Source: Actinomycetota bacterium (GTDB lineage: Bacteria > Actinomycetota > Acidimicrobiia > Acidimicrobiales > Microtrichaceae). Taken from it: 14,098 nt of DNA. Where the stretch lies: NCBI GenBank assembly GCA_005777415.1, contig SXMI01000052.1, positions 1-14,098 on the forward strand, given 5' to 3'. Positions 1 through 7,663 of this stretch are shown piece by piece. Position 1 is the stretch's first letter. Every line of letters begins with the position of its first letter. The notes beneath the pieces are model-generated. The model saw only the letters and a program-made list of their open reading frames with translations, did no database searches and was not told the DNA's origin. Made by a program: the position numbers and the translations under genes.

Positions 1-1134
1 CGCGCCGAGCGCGGCGCCGGCCCAGAGCAGCGTGCCCCGGGGGGCGGCCGCCCAGGGGGCCGTCCGCAGGGGGCGCTCCACCCAGTGGAACACCGCCCAT
101 GCCAACAGCACCGCCACGACGGATCGCACCAGGATCACCGGCCAACCGACGAACCAGGTGCCCGACGGCCGGATGAAGAACACCAGCGGCCAGTGGATGA
201 GATAGACGGGATAGCTGATCCGGCCGAGCCACACCGCCGGTGCGAACCCCAGGATCCGGGCCGTCGGTCCCTCGCTGAGTGCGCCGAGGATGAGCCCGAT
301 GCTGACGAACGAGAACAGCGGGAGACCGCCCCGCAGGACCCACGGATCGGACTCCGACACGGTGGTCCAGGCGATGACCGACACCACGAGCGCAGCCGCC
401 CCGACCCAGGTCCACCACCGGCCCCGGGGCACGCCGCGATGGTGGATCCACACGGCGAGCAGACATCCGGCCACGAGCTCGGCGGCCCTCGAGTCGGTGC
501 CGAAGAACTCCCGCTGGGGGGTCGAGTCGACGAGCAGGGTGCTGACCAGTGAGGTCACACCGATCAGCACCAGCGCGGCCGTCAGCCAGGTCGCCAGGTG
601 ACGGCGCAGGGCCGTGACGGCGAGGACGACCAGGAACAGCCCCAGGTAGAACTGCTCCTCCAGGGACAGCGACCAGAAGATCCCGAGCGGCCCGAGCAGC
701 CGGCCCGCCTCTCCCTGGTCGGCCCAGATGATCGCCTGCCAGTTGGCCACGCTGAACAGCGGGCCCAGCAGGTCGCTCCCGGGGAGGTCGTAGAGGGTCG
801 TGGGCCAGACGAGCGGCGCCACGGCGACCACCACGACGACCAGCACCGAGGCCGGGAGCAGACGTCGGAACCGGCGACTCCAGAAGCCCCGGCCGTCGAT
901 CCGACCGGTGCGCTCGTGCTCGGCGAGCAGGAGCGCAGTGATGAGGAAGCCCGACAGCGTGAAGAAGGTGGACGGGGCGAAGAATGAACCGGGCGCCAGG
1001 ACACGCTGGGGAACCCACCCGGCCGTGATCGAGTAGTGGAACAACAGGACCGGGAACACCAGCAGGCCGCGGAGGCCGTCGAGCCCCGGCACGTAGGGGA
1101 TCCGGGTCGGCCGGACGGTGGTCTCGATCTGCAC
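1..1134 (-). CDS. Acyltransferase-3 family membrane O-acyltransferase (OafA/YrhL type), 3' end outside window
   Basis: Polytopic inner-membrane enzyme of the family that transfers acyl groups, often acetyl, onto envelope sugars. 378 codons are visible, open to the left edge, so the C-terminus is missing. Seen in the translation: YVPGLDGLRG (residues 14-23) followed by VLLFHY with the conserved His at residue 33, LSGFLI (60-65), WSRRFRRLLPA (85-95), WSLSLEEQFY, and near the left edge SYPVYLIHWPL and HWVERPLR. These are the family's signatures, with hydrophobic helices between them. The GTG at 1134 is chosen because an in-frame stop lies only 17 codons upstream and no other start codon lies between. 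A TACGAT -10 box sits nine bases before the GTG, suggesting a leaderless mRNA. The gene is divergent from the membrane protein at 1196. Substrate and acyl group cannot be read from sequence. Whether an SGNH domain follows is unknown because the gene is cut off. Confidence 0.93.
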   Translation of the reverse strand, partial: MQIETTVRPTRIPYVPGLDGLRGLLVFPVLLFHYSITAGWVPQRVLAPGSFFAPSTFFTLSGFLITALLLAEHERTGRIDGRGFWSRRFRRLLPASVLVVVVVAVAPLVWPTTLYDLPGSDLLGPLFSVANWQAIIWADQGEAGRLLGPLGIFWSLSLEEQFYLGLFLVVLAVTALRRHLATWLTAALVLIGVTSLVSTLLVDSTPQREFFGTDSRAAELVAGCLLAVWIHHRGVPRGRWWTWVGAAALVVSVIAWTTVSESDPWVLRGGLPLFSFVSIGLILGALSEGPTARILGFAPAVWLGRISYPVYLIHWPLVFFIRPSGTWFVGWPVILVRSVVAVLLAWAVFHWVERPLRTAPWAAAPRGTLLWAGAALGA

Positions 1135-1143
1135 GACGTCGGC

Positions 1144-1149
1144 ATCGTA
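1144..1149 (-). promoter_or_regulatory. -10 box TACGAT for the acyltransferase gene
   Basis: TACGAT on the minus strand matches the actinobacterial TANNNT -10 pattern and ends nine bases before the GTG at 1134. This implies a transcript with almost no leader. No Shine-Dalgarno sequence lies in the gap and I see no convincing -35 box. Prediction from spacing only. Confidence 0.4.
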
Positions 1150-1183
1150 CCCGTCGGTCCCGACCCGTTCGCGTGTCCCCCGC

Positions 1184-1189
1184 TACCGT
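1184..1189 (+). promoter_or_regulatory. -10 box TACCGT for the membrane protein gene
   Basis: TACCGT ends six bases before the GTG at 1196, the expected distance from a -10 box to the transcription start, so the mRNA would begin at the start codon. This supports GTG 1196 over the upstream ATG at 1118. No clear -35 box. Back to back with the promoter at 1144-1149. Confidence 0.45.
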
Positions 1190-1195
1190 CCGGGC

Positions 1196-2449
1196 GTGCC
1201 CGGTGCGAGCGGATCCTGGTCGGCCGCCGTGGTCGCGCCCCCCGTCCGGGGGACGCGGTCCGGCCGGGCCGCCGGACTGGCCGCCCTCTGGTGGGCGGCC
1301 GGACTCGTCGCAGCCCTCCTCCACGCCGGACTGTGGGCGACGCCGAACCTGGAGACCTTCGCGTCGGCGGCCGTCGCGTTCCCGGGGGCGCCACCGGCGG
1401 CCGGCGGGCCCGGCGACTACGTGCTGGCCACGCTGTCGACGATCGGCCTCGGCCACCTGACCGGGTGGACCGACCCGCACGAGTTCGCCCGGCTCCACCT
1501 GCTGCTCGTGGTGACGGTCACGGCGGGACTCGTGGCCCTGGCGTGGCATCGCGGTGGCCTGGTGCTCGCGCGCGGGCTCGCCGTGGTCCTGACGGCCTCA
1601 CCGCTGGTGAGCGTGTCCCTGCAGTGGCTCGGCCAACCGGACATGGTGACGGGCGGTTCCGCTCTGGCCGCCGTCCTCGTCCGACGACGCCGCTGGATCG
1701 TCGTGCTGGGTCTCGTGGCCGGCTGGACCCATCCGGAACAGGCGCTCCTGGCGTTCGCCGGTGTGGTCCTCGTCCGATGGGCCTGGCCGGAGCCCGACCT
1801 CACCGGGAGCGGCCCGGCCGAGGCGCGACGCCGTCTGGCCCTCGACGCCACGGCCGCCATCGGATCAGTGCTGTTCGCGGCGGTCACCGCCCGGATCTGG
1901 CTCGCTGCCGCCGGCATCACGATCAGCCGCTCCCGGGTGGAGTTCCTGGAGCTGGGCCTCCCCGCCTTCGCCGAGCACCACGCCGCTGCGCCTGCGGCGC
2001 TCGTGTGGAACCTCCTGGGCGCGCTCTGGCTGCTCGTCGCCGGACTCGGGGCCGCGGCGGCGTGGACGCGCTGGCGACCGGGTGGCGGACGCCTCGCCCT
2101 CAGCGGACTCGCCGTCGCCGTTGCCGCCCTGGTCCCCACGTTCCTCACGCTCGACGAGACCCGGGTGTTCGCCGTGCTGACCGCGCCCGCCCTGGCGGCG
2201 ATCGCGTGGTTCGTGGCCCGGCTCCCGGAGCGGCTCGGGCCGTGGGCCGCCGCAGTCGCCCTCGTCATCTCAGCGATGATCCCGGCCGGGTTCTCCACCG
2301 GGACCAGCGTCTGGCGCCACCGCCTCGACTCGCGAGCCATGGCCACCTTCCTCGTCGACGGGTCCCGACCCGAGGATGCCCCGGCGCTGAGCCTCTGGCT
2401 GCTGGCCCCGCTCGAGGTCCGGATCCCGACCCTGCCGGGCGGGGACTGA
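1196..2449 (+). CDS. Uncharacterised multi-pass membrane protein, possibly GT-C-like
   Basis: 417 residues, strongly hydrophobic, with roughly eight to ten predicted membrane segments separated by short Arg-rich loops (for example RRRR at 163-166). I do not recognise a named family. Visible landmarks are LGQPDMVTGG (145-154), GWTHPEQALL (176-185) and LTLDETRVFAVL (318-329). Charged or polar residues next to membrane segments resemble those seen in polytopic GT-C-type glycosyltransferases, but the usual acidic motif in the first outer loop is not obvious, so that link is only a guess. GTG 1196 is chosen because a -10 box lies six bases ahead. The upstream ATG at 1118 would add 26 unconvincing residues and overlap the divergent acyltransferase start. 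The gene ends 46 bp before the AftD-like start, same strand, and may act in the same envelope pathway. Confidence 0.8.
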   Translation: MPGASGSWSAAVVAPPVRGTRSGRAAGLAALWWAAGLVAALLHAGLWATPNLETFASAAVAFPGAPPAAGGPGDYVLATLSTIGLGHLTGWTDPHEFARLHLLLVVTVTAGLVALAWHRGGLVLARGLAVVLTASPLVSVSLQWLGQPDMVTGGSALAAVLVRRRRWIVVLGLVAGWTHPEQALLAFAGVVLVRWAWPEPDLTGSGPAEARRRLALDATAAIGSVLFAAVTARIWLAAAGITISRSRVEFLELGLPAFAEHHAAAPAALVWNLLGALWLLVAGLGAAAAWTRWRPGGGRLALSGLAVAVAALVPTFLTLDETRVFAVLTAPALAAIAWFVARLPERLGPWAAAVALVISAMIPAGFSTGTSVWRHRLDSRAMATFLVDGSRPEDAPALSLWLLAPLEVRIPTLPGGD

Positions 2450-2479
2450 TCCTGCCGCTCGGCCCCTGACGGTCGCAGC

Positions 2480-2485
2480 TAGCGT
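2480..2485 (+). promoter_or_regulatory. -10 box TAGCGT in front of the AftD-like gene
   Basis: TAGCGT fits TANNNT and lies in the 46-bp gap after the preceding gene. It overlaps the first possible start codon (GTG 2484), so if used the transcript would begin near 2492 and start at ATG 2496 with almost no leader. The identical hexamer occurs at 9564. No -35 box is evident. Confidence 0.4.
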
Positions 2486-2495
2486 GCGGATGCGC

Positions 2496-5400
2496 ATGGC
2501 CGTCCCCGACCCCACCGCCCCGGACCGCCGTCTGCGCCTGCCATCGCCCGGGGTGCTGGCCCTGCTGGCGGTCGCCTACCTGCCGCTGCTGCTCACCCGA
2601 CCCGGGCAGGTGGGCGCCGACACCAAGACCTACCTCTACCTGGACCCGTCACGACTGCTGAGCCGGGCCCCGTGGATGTGGGACACCAGCATCGGTCTGG
2701 GCACGGTGACCCACCAGAACATCGGCTACCTGTGGCCGATGGGCCCGTACTACTGGGTCGCCGAACAGCTCGGACTGCCCGACTGGGTGGCACAGCGGCT
2801 CTGGCTGGGCACCATCATCGCCGCGGCCGGCCTGGGCGTCCGGTTCCTGCTGCGGGAGCTGCGCTGGGACGGCGCCGGGGTCACGGTGGCCTCGTTCGCC
2901 TACGCGCTGAGCCCCTACCTGCTCCACTACGGCGCCCGGATCTCGGTGATCCTGCTGCCCTTCGCCGGCCTGCCCTGGCTCGTCGCCCTGGCCTCACGGT
3001 CGGTGCGCTCGGGTGGTTGGCGTTGGCCCGCGGCCTTCGCCCTCGTCACCCTCACCGTCGGCGGGGTGAACGCAACCTCCCTCCTGCTCGTGATGGCGGC
3101 ACCGCTGCTCTGGCTGCTCCACGGGGTGACCGTCGGACGGACCGCGTCCTGGCGCGACACCCTCCTCGCCGGGATGCGGATCTGCGTGCTGACGCTCGTG
3201 ACGTCCCTGTGGTGGATCGTCGGCCTCGCCCTCCAGGGCACGTACGGCATCCCGATCCTGCGCTACACCGAGACCTACGCCACGGTCGCGAACGCCGCCC
3301 TGTCCACCGAGCTCCTGCGGGGACTCGGCTACTGGTTCTTCTACGGGCGTGACGCGCTGGGCTCCTGGATCTCGGCGGCGGAGCGCCTGACCCAGTCCAT
3401 CCCCGCCCTGACGCTCTCGTTCCTGCTGCCGGGTCTGGCGCTGGTGGGCGCGACCGTCACCCGGTTCCGCAACCGGGGCTTCTTCGCGCTCCTGGTCGCC
3501 GTGGGCGTCCTGATCGGCGTCGGCTCGCACCCGTGGGATGCGCCGACCCCGGCCGGGTCGGTCTTCCAGGCCTGGACGGGCACCGACGCCGGCCTGGCGT
3601 TCCGGTCGACGCCGCGAGCGGTTCCGCTCGTGGCGCTGGGCCTCGCCGTCCTGCTCGGCGCCGGCGTCGCCGCCATCGGCCGGGCCCGCCCGTCCTGGCA
3701 GCGACCCGTCGCCGTGGCGGCGCTGTTGCTCATCTGCCTCAACCAGTGGGCGCTGTTCGGCGGCGAGTTCGTGGACCGGAACCTGCGTCGTCCCGAGGAA
3801 CTGCCCGCCCACTGGAGCGAGGCGGCCGCCGCACTCGATGCCGATCGCACCGGGACCCGGGTGCTGGAGGTTCCCGGAACCGACTTCGCGTCGTACCGCT
3901 GGGGCGAGACCGTCGACCCGATCACGCCGGGGCTGATCGACCGTCCGTACGTGGCCCGGGAGTTGATCCCCTACGGGACGCCCCCCTCGGCGAACCTCCT
4001 GAACGCACTCGACCTCCCCCTGCAGCAGGGCACCGCCGACCTGCGGGCACTCGCTCCCGTCGCCCGGCTGATGGGGGTGGGCACCGTCGCCCACCGCGGT
4101 GACCTCCAGTTCGAGCGCTTCCGAACGCCACGTCCGGACACCACCGCCGCGGCCCTGGGGGCTGCACCCGGACTGGTCCCCGGTGAACGGTTCGGAACCG
4201 AGGTCCGCAACGACGCCAGTCCCCTCCTTCCGCTCGACGACGAGGTGGCGCTCGGCGCCCCGCCCGGCACCCCACGGGCTCCCGCCGTGAGCCTCTTCGA
4301 GGTCGCCGACCCCGACCTGCCCGAGCGGACCGTGAGTGCGGCCGCGCCGACGCTCCTCGCCGGGGACGGTGCGGGCATCGTCGGTTGGGCCGCGGCCGGC
4401 GGGCTGGATCCGGGGAACCCCATCTTCTACAGCGCCTCGTTCGCCACCGACCGGGAGTCGCTGGTCGACCAGGCGCAGCGACCCGGATCCCAGCTCGTGG
4501 TGACCGACACGAACCGCCGGGCGGCCCGGCGCTGGGGGTCGGTCCGCGAGAACGAGGGGGTCACCGAGTTCGCCGGGGAGACGGCGCTCGAGGACGACCC
4601 CACGGACAATCGCCTCGACCTGTTCCCGGGTGCCGCCGACGACGCCTCGACCGTGACGGAGCAGACCGGCGGCGCCGTCGCCCAGGCCTCCGGGTACGGC
4701 AACCCGGTCTCCTACACGCCTGCGGACCGGGCCGTCCGGGCGATCGACGGCGACCCGGCCACCGCCTGGCGGGTGGCGGCGTTCGGCGAACCCCGGGGCG
4801 AGTACCTGCAGGTGACCGTCACGGACGGCCCGGTCGTGGCGGACCACGTGGTGGTGCTCCAGTCGCAGCGGCCCGCCAACCGGTGGATCACCCGGATCGA
4901 CCTCGCCCTCGGCGAGGGCGGGACCCTCAGCGTCCCCCTCGATGAGCGCTCCCGGAGCCTCCCGGGCCAGCGCATCGACTTCCCCGCTCAACCGCTCGAC
5001 CGCGTCCGCTTGACCATCACCGAGACCAACGTCGGCGTCCTCGACCGGTACGTCGGCGTCTCGGACGTGGGCGTCGCCGAGCTGACGATCCCCGGGGTGG
5101 AGCCGGTCACCGAGGTGGTCCGACCCCCGACCGACCTGCTCGACGCCCTCTCCCCCGCCGACAGCCTCGCCCGACCGCTCACCTACCTGTTCCAGCGACG
5201 CGCCGCCAACCCCGCCGAGGTGGTCGTCGGCGACGAGGAGCTGCAGCTGCGTCGCTGGGTCGAGGGGCCGTCGCCACGCCGGGCCCACGTCTCCGGCACG
5301 GTCCGCCTCGATCCCGACCGGGACCCCCGATCGATCGATGCCCTGCTCGGCCTCCCCTCGTTGCGGGACGGCGGGACCGAGTTGACGGCCAGCGCGTCGC

Positions 5401-6902
5401 TGGCCGGTGACGCCTGGAGCCGTGCCACCTCGGCGGCCGATGGCGACGCCACCACGGCGTGGCAGGCCCCGATCGGCGATCAGCGGGGCCAGTGGATCGA
5501 ACTGAACGCGGCCGAGCCGTTCGTGGTCGACGGCCTGGACCTGGTCGTCCGGCGGGACGGCCGGCACTCGGTGCCCACCCGGGTGTCGGTGACCCTCGAC
5601 GACGGAGCCCCGGTCAGCCTGCCCGTCGACGTGGGCGGCGTGGGCGAGCGCGCCGACGGCGGCCTCGCCACGGTGCGGATCCCGGTGCCGGCCACGCTCG
5701 CCGAGCGGGTCCGGCTCACCATCGACGAGGTGGCGGAGGCCCGATCGGCGGACTGGTTCTCGGGCACCCCGACCACCCTGCCCGTGGCCATCGCCGAGCT
5801 GGGCGTCGGTCGGACCGTCCCCGCACCCGAGGCCGCCGCACCGTGGCGGTCGGGCTGCCGTGACGACCTGTTGGTCCTCGACGACGAGCCGATCGTCGTC
5901 GAAGCGAGCGGCACGGTCGGTCAGCTCCTCGGCCGGGAACCCCTCGTGTTCCGGCCCTGCGCCGGGTCGACCGACGGCGTGGGCCTCGATGCCGGCCGGA
6001 ACCTGCTCGAGTCCGAGCCCGGGTCCCTGACGGGGCTCGACGTCGAGACGGTCTCCCTGTCCTCGGCCGCCGGGGGCGCACCGGGACGGATGACGCTCGT
6101 CGACGGTCCGGCGCCGTCACCGCCCGGCCCCGCCACCTCCGTCGCCCGTTCCGGCGGACTCGACTGGTCGTTCGACGTCACCGGCGCCTCGGAGCCCTAC
6201 TGGGTGGTGCTCGGGCAGTCGCTCAGTCCCGGATTCCGGGCCGTGACCTCCGACGGCACCGATCTGGGACCGCCGACCTTGATCAACGGCTACGCCAACG
6301 GCTGGGAGGTGGACCCGGCCGTCGTCGGCGCCGATGCCACCATCCGGGTCACCTGGGCGCCGCAGCGCTTCGTCTGGTTCGGCCTGGCCCTCTCGGCGGT
6401 GGGCATCGTGGCCTGTCTCGTCCTGCTCGTGGTCGGCCGGGGACGACGACCGGTCCGGGACCTCCGGCCGGCCACCCGCCCCGTGCTGGTCGGACCGTGG
6501 CGCGGGACCGGCGACACCCTCGCCCCGGGTGCGGCGGCGCTCACCGGGATCGCCGCCGGACTCGTCGCGTGGGTCCTCGCCGGACCGGCGGTCGGGGCCG
6601 TGGTGGCCGGGCTCGCTGCGGTCGGCGTGGGCGTGCGACGCGGCCAACCGGCGATCCGGATCACGCTCCTGGGCGCATGGGCCGCGGCGGCCGGATTCGT
6701 CATCCTCAAACAGGCCCGCAACGGCTACCTGGTCGACTTCAACTGGATGAACCAGTTCGAGACCACGCACGCCTGGACGCTGCTCGTCGTGCTCCTGTTG
6801 GTGCTGGACCCGGTCGTCGTGCTCGTTCGGGGCCGGGTCAGTCGAGGGGACGACGACACACCGCGAACAGCACCAGGGTCGTCGGATCGATCGAGTCGGT
6901 GA
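2496..6902 (+). CDS. aftD: AftD-like alpha-(1->3)-arabinofuranosyltransferase (DUF3367) with two discoidin-like modules
   Basis: Very large membrane glycosyltransferase, 1468 residues, close to mycobacterial AftD, which adds alpha-1,3 arabinofuranose branches from a polyprenyl donor to arabinan outside the membrane. Domains: residues 1-430 a GT-C core with about ten membrane helices, including GADTKTYLYLDP with an acidic residue (Asp42) in the first outer loop and NIGYLWPMGPYYW; 430-720 an extracytoplasmic part with GTRVLEVPGTDFASYRWGE, DRPYVARELIPYG and NLLNALDLPLQQG, typical of DUF3367; about 720-861 and 963-1105 two F5/8 type C modules (AIDGDPATAWR and AADGDATTAWQ mark them); about 1292-1468 a C-terminal membrane bundle preceded by NGYANGW. 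Starts GTG 2484, ATG 2490 and ATG 2496 are in frame; 2496 is chosen because the -10 box covers 2480-2485. No Shine-Dalgarno. The 3' end overlaps the convergent methyltransferase by 65 bp. The actual sugar and acceptor here are inferred. Confidence 0.9.
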   Translation: MAVPDPTAPDRRLRLPSPGVLALLAVAYLPLLLTRPGQVGADTKTYLYLDPSRLLSRAPWMWDTSIGLGTVTHQNIGYLWPMGPYYWVAEQLGLPDWVAQRLWLGTIIAAAGLGVRFLLRELRWDGAGVTVASFAYALSPYLLHYGARISVILLPFAGLPWLVALASRSVRSGGWRWPAAFALVTLTVGGVNATSLLLVMAAPLLWLLHGVTVGRTASWRDTLLAGMRICVLTLVTSLWWIVGLALQGTYGIPILRYTETYATVANAALSTELLRGLGYWFFYGRDALGSWISAAERLTQSIPALTLSFLLPGLALVGATVTRFRNRGFFALLVAVGVLIGVGSHPWDAPTPAGSVFQAWTGTDAGLAFRSTPRAVPLVALGLAVLLGAGVAAIGRARPSWQRPVAVAALLLICLNQWALFGGEFVDRNLRRPEELPAHWSEAAAALDADRTGTRVLEVPGTDFASYRWGETVDPITPGLIDRPYVARELIPYGTPPSANLLNALDLPLQQGTADLRALAPVARLMGVGTVAHRGDLQFERFRTPRPDTTAAALGAAPGLVPGERFGTEVRNDASPLLPLDDEVALGAPPGTPRAPAVSLFEVADPDLPERTVSAAAPTLLAGDGAGIVGWAAAGGLDPGNPIFYSASFATDRESLVDQAQRPGSQLVVTDTNRRAARRWGSVRENEGVTEFAGETALEDDPTDNRLDLFPGAADDASTVTEQTGGAVAQASGYGNPVSYTPADRAVRAIDGDPATAWRVAAFGEPRGEYLQVTVTDGPVVADHVVVLQSQRPANRWITRIDLALGEGGTLSVPLDERSRSLPGQRIDFPAQPLDRVRLTITETNVGVLDRYVGVSDVGVAELTIPGVEPVTEVVRPPTDLLDALSPADSLARPLTYLFQRRAANPAEVVVGDEELQLRRWVEGPSPRRAHVSGTVRLDPDRDPRSIDALLGLPSLRDGGTELTASASLAGDAWSRATSAADGDATTAWQAPIGDQRGQWIELNAAEPFVVDGLDLVVRRDGRHSVPTRVSVTLDDGAPVSLPVDVGGVGERADGGLATVRIPVPATLAERVRLTIDEVAEARSADWFSGTPTTLPVAIAELGVGRTVPAPEAAAPWRSGCRDDLLVLDDEPIVVEASGTVGQLLGREPLVFRPCAGSTDGVGLDAGRNLLESEPGSLTGLDVETVSLSSAAGGAPGRMTLVDGPAPSPPGPATSVARSGGLDWSFDVTGASEPYWVVLGQSLSPGFRAVTSDGTDLGPPTLINGYANGWEVDPAVVGADATIRVTWAPQRFVWFGLALSAVGIVACLVLLVVGRGRRPVRDLRPATRPVLVGPWRGTGDTLAPGAAALTGIAAGLVAWVLAGPAVGAVVAGLAAVGVGVRRGQPAIRITLLGAWAAAAGFVILKQARNGYLVDFNWMNQFETTHAWTLLVVLLLVLDPVVVLVRGRVSRGDDDTPRTAPGSSDRSSR

Positions 6903-7620
6903 GCGCGAAGTCATCGGCGGTGATGCCCGACTCGCCTCCGGTCTGCGACGACGAGGTGTACCGGTAGGCCAGCCGACGACCGGTCGCGTGCAACCAGACG
7001 AACGCCCCCCGGGGCAGCCGGTGGCGCAGGCCCAACGGGTCGAGCCGGAGGAGCTTGTCGGCCATGGCCCGGCGCTGGTCGAAGTCGGCCTTGGCGAACT
7101 CGTTCGCGTCGAGGCCGTGGATCTCGACCTCGGCGAAGTGCCGGCCGAGGGTGGCCCGGAGGTCCTCGGGGGTGAACAGGTACACGTGGTACGGGTTCTC
7201 GAAGTCCGCCGGGGCGTTGGGGGTCAGGAAGAACGCGACGCCGTCGTCGGCGAGCACGCGGGAGACCTCCCGCACGTGAAGCTCCGGGTCGACGAAGTGC
7301 TCGATGAGGTGCGAGGAGCAGACGTGGTCGAACGCGCCGTCGCGGACCCCGATCCTCGACCCGTCGCCGCAGATCGCCTCCATCCCCGCGGATCCGTGGA
7401 CCGCCACGGCAGCGGCGGCGGTCGCCGGGTCGTAGTCCACGCCGACGACGGAGCGGTCCGGGGCGGTGAATCCGACGCTCTCGTATCCCAGCCCGCAGCC
7501 GACGTCGAGGAGCCGGCCGGGCCCCAGCCGGGCCCGCACCTCGCGGTAGCCCGCAGCGTGCAGGGCCAGCAGCGAATCGGGGGTCTCCCCCTGCATCGGT
7601 CGTTCACCAGTGAGCTTCAC
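6838..7620 (-). CDS. Class I SAM-dependent methyltransferase
   Basis: 260 residues, cytoplasmic. The Rossmann-type fold shows motif I LLDVGCGLGYES (37-48), the acidic ribose-binding loop VVGVDYD (58-64), CGDGSRIGVRDGAFDHV (84-100), SSHLIEHFVDPELHVREVSRVL (motif IV/post region, 102-123) and FFLTPN (130-135), the usual order in Methyltransf_11/UbiE-like enzymes. The target is unknown; envelope-glycan methylation is suggested only by the neighbours. GTG 7620 is chosen because GAGGAGG lies three bases upstream; ATG 7596 (252 residues) is the alternative. A longer reading to 7848 would run through the divergent GT4 gene and is rejected. The C-terminal 21 codons overlap the end of the AftD-like gene on the other strand. 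Confidence 0.88.
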   Translation of the reverse strand: MKLTGERPMQGETPDSLLALHAAGYREVRARLGPGRLLDVGCGLGYESVGFTAPDRSVVGVDYDPATAAAAVAVHGSAGMEAICGDGSRIGVRDGAFDHVCSSHLIEHFVDPELHVREVSRVLADDGVAFFLTPNAPADFENPYHVYLFTPEDLRATLGRHFAEVEIHGLDANEFAKADFDQRRAMADKLLRLDPLGLRHRLPRGAFVWLHATGRRLAYRYTSSSQTGGESGITADDFALTDSIDPTTLVLFAVCRRPLD

Positions 7621-7623
7621 GGT

Positions 7624-7630
7624 CCTCCTC
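7624..7630 (-). promoter_or_regulatory. Shine-Dalgarno GAGGAGG for the methyltransferase
   Basis: GAGGAGG three bases before GTG 7620. The spacing is short but the match is strong. It decides the start against ATG 7596. It contrasts with the apparently leaderless genes nearby. Confidence 0.6.
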
Positions 7631-7648
7631 GGGGCCGGTGACGCCGCG

Positions 7649-7654
7649 TAGTGT
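7649..7654 (+). promoter_or_regulatory. -10 box TAGTGT for the GT4 gene
   Basis: TAGTGT ends nine bases before GTG 7664. No Shine-Dalgarno follows, so translation is probably leaderless or nearly so. It shares five bases with the opposite-strand -10 box at 7650-7655. Confidence 0.45.
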
Positions 7655-7655
7655 A
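7650..7655 (-). promoter_or_regulatory. -10 box TACACT for the methyltransferase gene
   Basis: TACACT on the minus strand has the key T, A and T of the -10 consensus and overlaps the plus-strand TAGTGT. The predicted transcript would start near 7643 and have about 23 bases of leader containing the GAGGAGG ribosome site. Confidence 0.4.
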
Positions 7656-7663
7656 GGTGGGCC

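Noticed and set aside
1118..1195. ATG 1118 as start of the membrane protein
   Set aside because: It overlaps the divergent acyltransferase start and encodes an unconvincing 26-residue lead. A -10 box is well placed for GTG 1196.
582..1394. A 270-codon minus-strand frame over the acyltransferase region
   Set aside because: Shifted frame rich in Arg, Ser and Pro. The true acyltransferase motifs are in the frame that runs from 1134 to the left edge.
1036..2469. A 477-codon plus-strand frame overlapping the membrane protein gene
   Set aside because: Arg/Pro/Gly-rich shadow with no hydrophobic pattern. The +1 shifted frame starting at 1196 gives a coherent membrane protein.
2994..5567. An 857-codon open frame antisense to the AftD-like gene
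   Set aside because: Low-complexity GC-driven translation. The plus-strand frame has clear DUF3367 and F5/8 type C features over the same bases.
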